A stretch of DNA of 42,838 nt from Methylococcales symbiont of Hymedesmia sp. n. MRB-2018 (GTDB taxonomy: Bacteria; Pseudomonadota; Gammaproteobacteria; Methylococcales; Methylomonadaceae). Position numbers and translations under genes: made by a program. The stretch lies in NCBI GenBank assembly GCA_003666385.1, contig QPIN01000044.1, positions 1-42,838 on the forward strand. The letters run 5' to 3'. Shown here one piece after another: positions 8,233-17,162 of the stretch (the first letter of the stretch is position 1; each line of letters opens with the position of its first letter). Below the pieces are notes generated by a model. That model was not told the origin of the DNA and made no database searches. It saw nothing but the letters and a program-made list of their open reading frames with translations.

Positions 8233-9609
8233 TTAAAGAACCCCGTATGCCAACATGGCATCAGCCACTTTAATAAACCCAGCAATATTAGAACCTTTTA
8301 AATAATTGACATAGTCATCACTTTCACGACCATACTCGACACAGTTATCATGAATTTTTTTCATGATGTCGCGTAACAAAACTTGTAACTCTTCTTCTTT
8401 CCAAGTGATACGGGTACTATTTTGACTCATTTCAAGACCTGAAACAGCTACACCACCCGCATTTGCTGCCTTACTAGGCGCAAACATGATTTTAGCCTCT
8501 TGAAAAATGCGAATGCCATCCAGTTCCGTTGGCATATTGGCACCTTCCGAAACAGCATAACAACCATTTTTAATTAAAGTTGCCGCTTCTTTACCATTAA
8601 TCTCATTTTGGGTCGCACAAGGGAATACCAAATCACAAGGCACACCCCAAGGACGTTTGCCTTGATGAAATTCAACGCCATATTCATCAGCATATTCTTT
8701 AATGCGGCCACGTTTATTGGTTTTTAAATCAACAATAAAAGCTAGTTTATCTGCATCTATACCATCAGGGTCATAAATAAAACCAGAAGAGTCGGACATC
8801 GTTACAACTTTAGCACCTAATTGTGTGGCTTTTTCTATCGCATACTGAGCCACATTACCAGAACCAGAGACTAAGCAAATCTTTCCTTCTATCGTTTGTC
8901 CCTTAACATCAAGCATGTCATTCATCATATAAACCGTGCCATAACCCGTTGCCTCTGTACGAATGGGACTACCTCCAAATTCCATACCCTTACCGGTTAA
9001 AATGCCAGTAAATTCATTAGAGAGCCGTTTATGTTGTCCAAACATATAACCAATTTCTCTGGCTCCTACGCCAATATCACCAGCAGGTACATCTTTATTT
9101 GGACCAATGTGTCTGGAAAGTTCAGTCATAAAAGACTGGCAAAAGCGCATGACTTCATTCGATGATTTGCCTTTAGGATTAAAATCTGAACCTCCTTTAG
9201 CTCCCCCCATAGGCAACCCCGTTAAACTGTTTTTAAAGGTTTGTTCAAAAGCTAAAAATTTTAAGATACTAAGGGTAACATTAGGGTGAAAACGTAAACC
9301 GCCTTTGTAAGGGCCAATGGAATTATTATGTTGTACACGGTAACCACGTTGAGTACGAATATTACCTTTATCATCTTGCCAGCAAACTCTAAAGATGATG
9401 ACCCGATCAGGTTCAGATAATCGTTCTAAGATTTGCATATCCTGATAAATGGGTTTGTTAGCAATGTAGGGGATAATAGATGATGCAACTTCGTAGACAG
9501 CTTGATGAAACTCTTGTTCACCAGGGTTTCTACGTTTTAAACCAGCAATAAAACTTTCAAGTTTTTGATTTAAGTCATTCATGTCATAATCTGCACGTTT
9601 TAAAATCAT
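8233..9609 (-). CDS. gdhA: NADP-type glutamate dehydrogenase GdhA
   Basis: GdhA catalyses reductive amination of 2-oxoglutarate to glutamate, an ammonium-assimilation route. The sequence aligns nearly end to end with E. coli GdhA (447 residues): FRVCWQDDKG, IGPYKGGLRFHP with the substrate-binding lysine, LPMGGAKGGSDFNPKGKS with the catalytic lysine, DVPAGDIGVGAREIG, VSGSGNVAQYAIEKA (nucleotide-binding loop) and AANAGGVAVSGLEMSQN. The ATG at 9609 gives 458 residues; an in-frame ATG at 9582 fits the E. coli N-terminus better, and neither has a clear ribosome site. The gene is about 180 bp downstream of pyk and probably separately transcribed. Confidence 0.95.
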   Translation of the reverse strand: MILKRADYDMNDLNQKLESFIAGLKRRNPGEQEFHQAVYEVASSIIPYIANKPIYQDMQILERLSEPDRVIIFRVCWQDDKGNIRTQRGYRVQHNNSIGPYKGGLRFHPNVTLSILKFLAFEQTFKNSLTGLPMGGAKGGSDFNPKGKSSNEVMRFCQSFMTELSRHIGPNKDVPAGDIGVGAREIGYMFGQHKRLSNEFTGILTGKGMEFGGSPIRTEATGYGTVYMMNDMLDVKGQTIEGKICLVSGSGNVAQYAIEKATQLGAKVVTMSDSSGFIYDPDGIDADKLAFIVDLKTNKRGRIKEYADEYGVEFHQGKRPWGVPCDLVFPCATQNEINGKEAATLIKNGCYAVSEGANMPTELDGIRIFQEAKIMFAPSKAANAGGVAVSGLEMSQNSTRITWKEEELQVLLRDIMKKIHDNCVEYGRESDDYVNYLKGSNIAGFIKVADAMLAYGVL

Positions 9610-9750
9610 CCATAATATTTGTAGGGTCGTGAGTTAATGTTTTTAGCTCATAAGCCAAATCAATTGTAGGATTGAGAGAGAGGCTGACGATAGCTTGTTG
9701 ATTGGCTATTGTAGCTTGTAAACGTGATTTTGTTGATAACAAAGAGTTCT

Positions 9751-9777
9751 GTGCTTAGGCGAATAAGGCTTGAGCAC
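9751..9777 (-). terminator. Imperfect hairpin after pyk
   Basis: GTGCT and AGCAC, with further imperfect pairing, enclose an AT-rich loop about 13 bp after the pyk stop on the minus strand. The T-tract is weak. It may end the gap-pyk transcript. Confidence 0.3.
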
Positions 9778-9789
9778 AAAAGAAGCTGG

Positions 9790-11229
9790 CTAAGGTGTTA
9801 AGCCTTTACCGAAAGTAACTACTTTAAGCACATTGGTGCCACCTTTGGAGCCTGTTAAGTCACCTTTAGTGATAATCAAAGTATCCCCTTTAGATATGTG
9901 ACCTCTTTTTGATAGTTTTTCAAGAATGCTACGGTTTACATCTGCATGATTCATTGAGTCATGAGTAAAAGCAACTGGAAAAACGCCACGGTAAATAGTG
10001 ACTCGACCTAATGTTTTTTCATGACTACTAAATGCAAAAATAGGAATGCCGGAACTTATTCTAGACATCCATAGTGCAGTAGAACCTGATTCAGTTAAAG
10101 TGACAATACCTTGGATTTTAGAGTGGTTAGCCATATACATGGCTGACATGGCAATCGCTTCATCGGCACGATCAAAATAACTATCTATTCGATGGCTGGA
10201 TTTTTGTACACTGCGTTCTTTCTCTGTTTCCAGGCAAATATTAGCCATCGCTTTTACGGCTTGTACTGGATAATTGCCAGATGCTGTTTCGGCTGATAGC
10301 ATTACTGCATCAGTGCCATCATGTACTGCATTAGCAATATCAAATACCTCTGCACGGGTAGGGATGGGGTTTTCAATCATTGATTCCATCATCTGTGTGG
10401 CAGTAATCACCGCACGTTTTAATTCTCTGGAGCGAGAAATTAGACGTTTTTGTACGGCAGGTAGATGTGCGTCACCAATTTCAACGCCTAAATCACCACG
10501 AGCTACCATCACAACATCAGAGGCAAGGATGATTTCATCCATCACTTCAATGGCTTCAGCACGTTCAATTTTAGAAACGATGCCTGCATAACAGCCTTCT
10601 GCTTCTAACAAAGCACGGGCTTCGTCAAGATCAGCTGCACAGCGAGGGAAAGAAACGGCAACAAAGTCAGCACCAATAATACCGATGGTTTTGATGTCTT
10701 CTTTATCTTTTTCTGTTAATGCAGCGGCTGATAATCCGCCGCCTTGTAGATTGATACCTTTGTTATTAGATAAATAGCCACCGACATGAACAGTACAGTT
10801 AATACGTGCGCCGTCAGTTTTAACAACATCCAGAACAATTCTGCCATCATCCAGTAATAAACGGCTGCCAGGAACGACTTCTGTGGCAAGTGGCTCGTAA
10901 GTGATGCCTACTTCTGTGGTATCACCTGCGTCAATATCTAAATCAATATCTAAAGCAAAGGCTTGACCTTCATTTAACCAGACTTTAGTGTCTTTAAATT
11001 TAGCAATACGAATTTTGGGACCTTGTAGATCGCAAAGAATACCGATTAATCGACCTGTTTTTTTGCTTAATGCTCTAACAGTAGCTGCTCTATCAATATG
11101 ATCTTGTGCGGTACCGTGAGAAAAATTCATACGGACAACATCAATGCCCGCGTCGAATAAGGCTTCCAATACACCTGGCTTATCTGAAGCAGGGCCTAGA
11201 GTTGCCAGAATTTTAGTTCTTCTTAGCAT
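9790..11229 (-). CDS. pyk: Pyruvate kinase
   Basis: Pyruvate kinase converts phosphoenolpyruvate and ADP to pyruvate and ATP. The 479-residue protein has the complete set of motifs: RRTKILATLGPAS at the start, VVRMNFSHGTAQDH, ILCDLQGPKIR, the B domain, SKIERAEAIEVMDEII with the catalytic Lys, MVARGDLGVEIG, ITATQMMESMI and the C-terminal allosteric domain ending FGKGLTP. It is closest in layout to the bacterial PykA-type. It starts 9 bp after gap, so the two genes form an operon of lower glycolysis, with gap transcribed first. Confidence 0.95.
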   Translation of the reverse strand: MLRRTKILATLGPASDKPGVLEALFDAGIDVVRMNFSHGTAQDHIDRAATVRALSKKTGRLIGILCDLQGPKIRIAKFKDTKVWLNEGQAFALDIDLDIDAGDTTEVGITYEPLATEVVPGSRLLLDDGRIVLDVVKTDGARINCTVHVGGYLSNNKGINLQGGGLSAAALTEKDKEDIKTIGIIGADFVAVSFPRCAADLDEARALLEAEGCYAGIVSKIERAEAIEVMDEIILASDVVMVARGDLGVEIGDAHLPAVQKRLISRSRELKRAVITATQMMESMIENPIPTRAEVFDIANAVHDGTDAVMLSAETASGNYPVQAVKAMANICLETEKERSVQKSSHRIDSYFDRADEAIAMSAMYMANHSKIQGIVTLTESGSTALWMSRISSGIPIFAFSSHEKTLGRVTIYRGVFPVAFTHDSMNHADVNRSILEKLSKRGHISKGDTLIITKGDLTGSKGGTNVLKVVTFGKGLTP

Positions 11230-11238
11230 GTTGTTCCG

Positions 11239-12252
11239 TTATTTAGCGTTCATTAAAGCAATGGAGGTGTCAAGCATACGGTTTGAGAAACCCCATTCGT
11301 TATCGTACCAAGACAATACTTTAACTAGACGGCCGTTAAGGACTTTAGTTAATGATTTGTCATAAGTGGATGAGGCTGGATCGTGGTTGAAATCAATAGA
11401 AACCAAAGGTTTTGCATTGATGTTCAAAATACCTTTTAAAGAACCTTCAGAAGCAGCGGTTAGAATTTCGCTCACTTCTTCTACTGTAGTGTCACGACTT
11501 GCTGTAAAAGTTAAATCAACAACAGATACATTGATAGTTGGTACCCGCATGGCAAAACCATCTAATTTTCCAACTAAAGCAGGAAGCACTAGACCAACGG
11601 CTGCAGCTGCGCCTGTTTTTGTAGGAATCATTGATTGTGTTGCAGAACGAGCACGTAATAAATCAGGATGATAAACATCACTTAATACCTGGTCGTTAGT
11701 GTAAGCATGAATCGTTGTCATTAAGCCTTGCTCAACACCGATAGTTTCCAATAGAGGCTGAATTAATGGTGCCAGACAGTTAGTAGTACAAGAAGCATTG
11801 GAAATAACGGTGTCAGATGCTTTTAATGTATTGTGGTTAACTCCATATACAATCGTTGCGTCAACATCAGTGCCACCTGGAGCAGAAATAACGACTTTTT
11901 TCGCGCCTGCAACGATATGAGCTGATGCTTTTTCTTTGCTAGCAAAGAAACCTGTACATTCGTGAACAACATCTACACCTAATTCACTCCAAGGTAATTT
12001 TGATGGGTCTCTTTCAGCAAGCACTTTAATTTTATCGCCATTGACGATTAAATCTCCACCTTCAACACTTACTTCACCAGGGAATTTACCATGAGCAGAG
12101 TCATATTGAGTTAGATGAGCATTGGTTTCTGCATTACCTAAGTCATTAATTGCAACGATTTGAATTTCGTCAGTGCGACTACCTTCGTATAATGCGCGAA
12201 GTACATTACGTCCAATACGGCCATAACCATTGATTGCAACTTTAATTGCCAT
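11239..12252 (-). CDS. gap: Glyceraldehyde-3-phosphate dehydrogenase, type I
   Basis: GAPDH oxidises glyceraldehyde-3-phosphate to 1,3-bisphosphoglycerate with NAD(P). The 337 residues show the Rossmann start [16 protein letters not shown], the catalytic [13 protein letters not shown] (Cys155), [10 protein letters not shown] with the active histidine, [12 protein letters not shown] and the C-terminal [13 protein letters not shown]. It heads the gap-pyk operon. An ATCTCCAAAGGG stretch just upstream (read on the opposite strand) offers a ribosome site CCTTTGGAGATAT, containing GGAG about 8 bp before the ATG. Confidence 0.96.
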   Translation of the reverse strand: MAIKVAINGYGRIGRNVLRALYEGSRTDEIQIVAINDLGNAETNAHLTQYDSAHGKFPGEVSVEGGDLIVNGDKIKVLAERDPSKLPWSELGVDVVHECTGFFASKEKASAHIVAGAKKVVISAPGGTDVDATIVYGVNHNTLKASDTVISNASCTTNCLAPLIQPLLETIGVEQGLMTTIHAYTNDQVLSDVYHPDLLRARSATQSMIPTKTGAAAAVGLVLPALVGKLDGFAMRVPTINVSVVDLTFTASRDTTVEEVSEILTAASEGSLKGILNINAKPLVSIDFNHDPASSTYDKSLTKVLNGRLVKVLSWYDNEWGFSNRMLDTSIALMNAK

Positions 12253-12353
12253 TCTTTATATCTCCAAAGGGTTGAATTTGAATTTGAAAATCTTTTTATT
12301 GTAACAAATATTGATATAATCGTTTAATTAAGTTTTTAAGTTGGTTGATTACT

Positions 12354-12440
12354 AATTGTTGCATAAGTTCTTGTACTTTAGTTGCCTTTAACAATGCCTT
12401 CTGAGTTATGATTTGTACTGTGGAAACTTATGCAACGATT
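12354..12440. repeat. Inverted repeat between gap and the TRAP gene
   Basis: A 16-bp arm (12354-12369, containing GTTGCATAAGTT) recurs inverted at 12425-12440 with one mismatch; the inner 12 bp are exact. The 87-bp unit lies in the 280-bp divergent intergenic region that must hold both promoters. It could be a small MITE-like element or paired regulator sites. Confidence 0.55.
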
Positions 12441-12532
12441 AATAACACGATAAAAGCAGAAATAATTCTTGCGCTTTTAATCTTGTGGCTTTAATCTTTC
12501 CCCCCATCTGTTAATCATTGGAAATAAAATTT

Positions 12533-13615
12533 ATGAAAAGGCGTAATTTTATACAAAAAATAGGCGTAGGCTCGGTAGTTGCTGGAGCAAGCTTGACCGC
12601 ACCCCATATAGCTAAAGCCGCGACACAATTTAAGTGGAAAATGGTCACCGCATGGCCTAAAAATTTCCCTGGACTAGGTACTAATGCTAATTTGTTAGCC
12701 AAGATGATTACAGAAATGAGCGGGGGGCGCATTAAAATTAAAGTGTATGGTGCAAAAGAACTGGTGCCTGCTTTTGAAGTCTTTGATGCTGTTTCTAAAG
12801 GTGTTGCAGAAATGGGGCATGGAGCATCTTACTATTGGAAAGGAAAGTCAGAAGCAACTCAGTTTTTTTCAACAGTACCTTTTGGGCTGACAGCTCAGGA
12901 AATGAATGCCTGGCTGTATTATGGCGGTGGACTTGAATTATGGCGTGAACTTTATAAACCTTTTGGATTGATTCCTGCTCCTACAGGGAACACAGGCGTA
13001 CAAATGGCGGGCTGGTTTAATAAAGAAATTAATAATATTGATGACTTAAAAGGATTAAAAATGCGCATTCCTGGTTTAGGTGGGGAAGTTCTAAGACGTG
13101 CAGGGGGTGTTTCGGTGAATATGCCTGGTGGAGAATTATTTACTTCTCTACAGTCAGGTGCATTGGATGCTACCGAGTGGGTAGGTCCTTATAATGATTT
13201 AGCATTTGGTTTTTATAAAGTCGCTAAATATTATTATTATCCTGGCTGGCATGAGCCAGGCTCAGCCGCAGAAGCTTTAATTAATGAAAAGGCATTTAAG
13301 CAGTTACCTAAAGATTTACAACAAATTGTATTAATGGCGTGTAAAGCAGCTAATATGGATATGATTTCAGAATATACTGCACGTAACAATCAGGCACTTG
13401 ATGTTTTGACTAATAAGCATAAGGTTCAAGTGCTGGCATTACCGCAAGATGTTTTGAAAAAATTAAAAGTGCTATCGGATGAAGTCGTTAATGAATTAGC
13501 CACTAAAGATGCCATGTCTAAAAAAATCTTTGATTCAGTCGTGAGCTTCAGGTCTCAAGTTACCCGATGGGGGGCTATTTCAGAACAGGCATATTTGCAA
13601 GCAAGATCACTATGA
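12533..13615 (+). CDS. TRAP transporter substrate-binding protein, TakP-like (2-oxoacid type)
   Basis: This periplasmic DctP-family receptor closely follows Rhodobacter TakP, the alpha-keto-acid binding protein: TAWPKNFPGLGTNANLL, ASYYWKGKSEATQFFSTVPFGL, YYGGGLELW, PTGNTGVQMAGWFNKEIN, LKMRIPGLGGEVLRRAG, ATEWVGPYNDLAFGFYKVAKYYYYPGWHEPG. The N-terminus MKRRNFIQKIG with a hydrophobic stretch ending AKA is a twin-arginine export signal. The ATG at 12533 places the RR pair at residues 3-4; an upstream ATG at 12518 is less fitting. The membrane subunits (small DctQ and large DctM) are not adjacent, so the receptor must work with subunits encoded elsewhere. Ligand is inferred as a small 2-oxoacid or monocarboxylate. 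Confidence 0.88.
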   Translation: MKRRNFIQKIGVGSVVAGASLTAPHIAKAATQFKWKMVTAWPKNFPGLGTNANLLAKMITEMSGGRIKIKVYGAKELVPAFEVFDAVSKGVAEMGHGASYYWKGKSEATQFFSTVPFGLTAQEMNAWLYYGGGLELWRELYKPFGLIPAPTGNTGVQMAGWFNKEINNIDDLKGLKMRIPGLGGEVLRRAGGVSVNMPGGELFTSLQSGALDATEWVGPYNDLAFGFYKVAKYYYYPGWHEPGSAAEALINEKAFKQLPKDLQQIVLMACKAANMDMISEYTARNNQALDVLTNKHKVQVLALPQDVLKKLKVLSDEVVNELATKDAMSKKIFDSVVSFRSQVTRWGAISEQAYLQARSL

Positions 13616-13661
13616 TGTATTACTGAGCTGATTTAAAATCAAGCCAAAGCAATGCGTGTTA

Positions 13662-15812
13662 TCAGCCTCTTCTGCGCCAAGCATGGTAATGACCTAAGCA
13701 TTTCAATAGTTGTTTTGGACTATGCTTTCTTTTCCAGTTACCAGCGGCATATTTATTGGCCTCTGCCATGGTGGGATAAATATGGATTGTGGCTAAAATT
13801 TTGTTTAAGCCGAGACCATGTTTCATTGCCAAAACAAACTCTGCAATCAAATCACCTGCGCGTTCACCTACAATAGTGACACCTAATATTTTGTCTTTAC
13901 CTGGTTGAGTAAGTACTTTTACAAAACCATGTGCTTCACTATCTGCAATAGCACGGTCTAAGTCATTAATTTCATAGTTAACTACTTCATAGGCTATGTT
14001 TTGTTTTTTTGCTTCTTGTTCATTTAAACCCACTCTGGCTACTTCTGGGTCAGTAAAGGTTGCCCAAGGAATCACAGAATAGTCGGTACGAAATCTTTTG
14101 AATTGACCAAATAAAGCATTAACGGATGCATACCAAGCTTGATGTGCGGCAGTGTGGGTAAATTGAAAAGGACCAGATACATCGCCACAGGCATAAATAT
14201 TTGGGAAGTTTGTTTGTTGAAAGCCATTAATTTCAATAGTTTTATTTGCTGATAGTTTTATACCTATTTGTTCAGCACCATAGCCATTGACGTTTGCTGT
14301 TCGACCCACGGCTATTAGTATTTGATCAAAGGGGATTTTTACTAATTGTCCTTGCGCTTCGGCTAGCAGTATTTTTTCACCGTTTTCAATGATAAATTCT
14401 TTAGCTGAATGGTTAACTTTAATATCAATGCCTTCTTCTTCAAATGCTGTTTGTACAGCTTCGGATGCTTCTTTATCTTCACGAACCATGAGGCGTGAGT
14501 TTCTTTGAAGCAGAGTTACCTGGCTACCTAATCGTGCAAAACATTGGGTTAATTCACAACCTATAGGTCCACCGCCTAATACCAGTAATCGTTTGGGTAA
14601 TTCTGTTAGATTCCAAATGTTGTCAGATGTTAGCGGGGCGACTTGATCAATGCCAGGTATAGTTGGGATAAATGGACATGCACCAGCAGCAATGACAATG
14701 CAGCGTGTGCTTAAAGTTTTAATACCAGCAGCTGTTGTAATCTGTACTTCCCAGGGTGAAATAATTTTTGCTTCACCTTCAACGATGTCTACACCGAGCT
14801 TGCTATAGCGTTCAATTGAATCATGTGGCTCTATTGTTTTAATAATAGCCTGTACACGTTCCATGGCATCCGCAAAATCAAAATCTGCACTGGCTTGTTT
14901 AATGCCAAATTCTTTTGAGCGTTTAATATGTGATAAATGTTTGGCAGTGCAAATTAATGCTTTAGAGGGGACGCAACCCGTGTTTAAACAATCACCGCCC
15001 ATTTTATGTTTTTCAATTAAAGTGACTTTGGCTTTTACTGCGGATGCAATGTAAGAGGTGACAAGTCCTGCAGCCCCAGCTCCAATAACTATCAGATTAT
15101 TATCAAATTGTTTAGGTTTGTGCCAATGTCTATAGATTTTTACTTTTTTTATAGTCTCGATAAGTTTTTTAGCAAATAAGGGGAAAAAACCTAATAAAAC
15201 AAAGGAGCCTAATAATACAGGCGATAAAATATCTGATAGTGAATTTATTTTTGCCAGTTGAGTCCCTGCATTAACGTATACAATGGTACCTGCTAACATG
15301 CCAAGCTGGCTCACCCAATAAAAGTGCCATAACTTTAATGTTGTGAGTCCCATGGTCAGGTTAATCATGAAGAATGGAAAAATGGGCACTAAACGTAAAG
15401 TAAATAAATAAAAAGCACCGTCTTTGTCAATACCGGAATCAATGGCTTTCATTCGGGAACTGAAATGGGAATTGATGCTGTCACGAAATAAAAATCGTGC
15501 CGCTAAAAAAGCCAGAGTTGCCCCAAGAGTTGAAGCAAAAGAAACAATGACAGTACCCCATAGCAAGCCAAAAACACCGCCACCAGCTAGGGTTAAAATG
15601 GTTGCGCCTGGTAAAGATAATGCAGTAACGGCTATGTATACAAGTAAGTAATAAACGATGGTTAAAACTGGATTATTACTTCGGTATGATTCAATGTTTA
15701 GTTGTTGCTTCTTTAGTATCTCTAAAGAAAGATAGTGATGAATATCAAACACAAAGAATGCCGTAATCATTGTGCTAATAAGGAGAAATATGATGATTTT
15801 TGATGATTTCAT
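13662..15812 (-). CDS. VTT/DedA-type membrane domain fused to a MerA-like disulfide oxidoreductase
   Basis: Two proteins are fused. Residues about 1-220 form a VTT (TVP38/TMEM64/SNARE-associated) membrane domain, with LPGATILTLAGGGVFG and RLVPIFPFFMINLTMG. From about residue 235 a class I pyridine nucleotide-disulfide oxidoreductase follows: IVIGAGAAGLVTSYIA (FAD), GGDCLNTGCVPSKAL (redox cysteines), VLGGGPIGCELTQCFARLG (NAD(P)), YACGDVSG and a C-terminal dimerisation domain with HIYPTMAEANKYAA. The extra C-terminal cysteine pair of mercuric reductase is absent. Such fusions occur in several proteobacteria; their substrate is unknown, perhaps a membrane-linked thiol or quinone reduction. The ATG at 15812 gives 716 residues. 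The frame stays open to 15929, but that extension runs into the MITE. Confidence 0.85.
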   Translation of the reverse strand: MKSSKIIIFLLISTMITAFFVFDIHHYLSLEILKKQQLNIESYRSNNPVLTIVYYLLVYIAVTALSLPGATILTLAGGGVFGLLWGTVIVSFASTLGATLAFLAARFLFRDSINSHFSSRMKAIDSGIDKDGAFYLFTLRLVPIFPFFMINLTMGLTTLKLWHFYWVSQLGMLAGTIVYVNAGTQLAKINSLSDILSPVLLGSFVLLGFFPLFAKKLIETIKKVKIYRHWHKPKQFDNNLIVIGAGAAGLVTSYIASAVKAKVTLIEKHKMGGDCLNTGCVPSKALICTAKHLSHIKRSKEFGIKQASADFDFADAMERVQAIIKTIEPHDSIERYSKLGVDIVEGEAKIISPWEVQITTAAGIKTLSTRCIVIAAGACPFIPTIPGIDQVAPLTSDNIWNLTELPKRLLVLGGGPIGCELTQCFARLGSQVTLLQRNSRLMVREDKEASEAVQTAFEEEGIDIKVNHSAKEFIIENGEKILLAEAQGQLVKIPFDQILIAVGRTANVNGYGAEQIGIKLSANKTIEINGFQQTNFPNIYACGDVSGPFQFTHTAAHQAWYASVNALFGQFKRFRTDYSVIPWATFTDPEVARVGLNEQEAKKQNIAYEVVNYEINDLDRAIADSEAHGFVKVLTQPGKDKILGVTIVGERAGDLIAEFVLAMKHGLGLNKILATIHIYPTMAEANKYAAGNWKRKHSPKQLLKCLGHYHAWRRRG

Positions 15813-15873
15813 GAATGCTTTTAGGTGTCGATTTAATCCCGTTTTTTTAAATGAGGAAGCATGTTGACTCAAT

Positions 15874-16015
15874 GAGACCTCAGCATAACTCATGAACGGA
15901 TAAAAAAGGTCAGCCAAAATAACGCGCAATAGCGCACTATTACACTTGTTATTTTGACTAAAACCTGAAAAATTCTATCACTTTTTCTCCTCGTCCAGAG
16001 TTATGCTGAGGTCTC
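15874..16015. mobile_element. 142-bp MITE with 18-bp perfect terminal inverted repeats
   Basis: GAGACCTCAGCATAACTC at 15874-15891 and its exact complement at 15998-16015 bound a short AT-rich centre with internal palindromes (GCGC-AATA-GCGC and a CAAAATAAC/GTTATTTTG pair). No protein is encoded. The termini match the preserved end of the IS5-family remnant at 580 over GAGACCTCAG with similar continuation, so an IS5-type transposase is the likely mobiliser. It sits immediately 5' of the VTT-oxidoreductase gene, and two in-frame ATGs (15929, 15893) in or at its edge could extend that protein. Clear target duplications are not seen. Confidence 0.75.
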
Positions 16016-16069
16016 TAAATATTTATGATAAATAGCTGACAGCATCATTATTTCTTATGCTATTAATCC

Positions 16070-16087
16070 GTGCAAAAGCTTTCGCAC
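16070..16087. promoter_or_regulatory. 18-bp palindrome upstream of slp
   Basis: GTGCAAAAGCTTTCGCAC is symmetrical except for one position. It could be an operator for slp or the divergent gene; no matching regulator is nearby. Confidence 0.35.
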
Positions 16088-16092
16088 TTTAT

Positions 16093-16116
16093 AGCCTTCT
16101 CCAGAGGGAGAAGGCT
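16093..16116. repeat. Hairpin with 10-bp perfect stem (REP-like)
   Basis: AGCCTTCTCC, an AGAG loop and GGAGAAGGCT form a strong GC-rich hairpin. There is no T-run. It resembles dispersed intergenic hairpins and the one at 508-528 in style, though not in sequence. Confidence 0.5.
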
Positions 16117-16219
16117 GGGATGATTAATATGAAGACTATAAAGTTAATGGAATTAAATGTTAAAAAAAGGCTCCTATAGTTTATCCATTGTTCAAATCAC
16201 AAGTATAGAGGAGATAATT

Positions 16220-16726
16220 GTGAAAAGTCTCATAATTGTTAGTCTGTTGTTTTTGCAAGCGTGTTCTAATTTACCTGCAAATATTAAAAATGCGCCTCAA
16301 GTTGATACTCAACTTCATCATGTTTTAGCCAATAGCCATAATTTTAAAAACACCCCTGTGAGGTGGGGAGGAAAGATTATTGACGTGGAAAATAAAGTTG
16401 AAGGAACACAAATACAAATTCTGTATTACCCACTTAATCATTATGGGCGACCTCTTTTAGACAAACCCTCTTTGGGGCGTTTTATTTCAATTAGCAAGCA
16501 GTTTCTTGACCCTGCAATTTACCCAAAAGATACAGAAATTACAATTGCAGGTTCAATAAACGGAATGGTAGAAAAAGTCATTGGTGAGCAAACGATTAAA
16601 GTGCCTGTTGTTACTATTGATGGACATCATATTTGGCCGAAATACCAACAAATTTATCGACCCTATTATGATTATTATAATCACAATCATTATTATGGAT
16701 ATAGAACACCCTATGTTCTCTTTTGA
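16220..16726 (+). CDS. slp: Slp-family outer-membrane lipoprotein
   Basis: The protein has a short lipoprotein signal (VKSLIIVSLLFLQAC; lipobox LQAC) followed by the Slp domain: RWGGKIIDVENKVEGTQIQILYYPL, GRPLLDKPSLGRFI, DTEITIAGSINGMVEKVIGEQTIKVPVV and HIWPKY. Slp of E. coli is a starvation- and acid-induced outer-membrane lipoprotein; the molecular role is unclear. I choose the GTG at 16220 because GAGGAG lies 6 bp upstream and it puts the lipobox at residues 12-15; the frame is open to 16157. The C-terminal Tyr/His/Asn-rich tail (YYDYYNHNHYYGYR) is unusual and might bind metal. Length is 168 residues. Confidence 0.85.
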   Translation: MKSLIIVSLLFLQACSNLPANIKNAPQVDTQLHHVLANSHNFKNTPVRWGGKIIDVENKVEGTQIQILYYPLNHYGRPLLDKPSLGRFISISKQFLDPAIYPKDTEITIAGSINGMVEKVIGEQTIKVPVVTIDGHHIWPKYQQIYRPYYDYYNHNHYYGYRTPYVLF

Positions 16727-17095
16727 CACTTCTCGGAATCAATATTGTTCTTATCACTGCGATTAATAAAGGATGTGTTTGTGGTTTTGAAGTCTTTTTG
16801 GCTTTACTAGCCATTGTCCTTCTTTTTTGAAACACTTTTCTGCTTTCGCTAGTTTATTTAATTCATCAAAACAGATCCCAAGTGGAAACCTTACTTGTGG
16901 ATCTTCTGGCTAGTATTTACGGGTCTATGCCAAATAGAGTGTAAGTGATTGTTTTTAACAAGAACCAAAGCAGATGAATAGTGCCGCAATATTTATCCTT
17001 GCATTAGGGTTAAACGCCCCATTCATATAAAAAAAAAGTGCAATACTCATTGCATATAAAAGGCATGTATTTTCGTGAAAAGGCTTTAAATCTTG
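16727..17095. other. Intergenic region slp-htpG, no gene seen
   Basis: I see no convincing reading frame, RNA gene or repeat in these 369 bases. They are AT-rich and lead into the heat-shock promoter of htpG. Confidence 0.6.
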
Positions 17096-17123
17096 CTTGA
17101 AAAGTCAATAAATGTCCCCACAT
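17096..17123 (+). promoter_or_regulatory. Sigma-32 heat-shock promoter of htpG
   Basis: CTTGAAA (17096-17102), a 13-bp spacer and CCCCACAT (17116-17123) match the RpoH consensus (CTTGAAA, 13-14 bp, CCCCATNT) with one clear deviation. Transcription would start near 17130, about 33 bases before the htpG ATG at 17163. Confidence 0.8.
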
Positions 17124-17162
17124 ACTCTGCAACTAAATTAGAAATGTAGGAAAACAAACACC

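Noticed and set aside
11366..11671. 101-codon plus-strand frame opposite gap
   Set aside because: It is antisense to the strongly conserved GAPDH coding sequence and has no recognisable features.
15813..15929. N-terminal extension of the VTT-oxidoreductase as the ancestral start
   Set aside because: The first residues would be encoded by the MITE and its terminal repeat; the ATG at 15812 gives the expected length.
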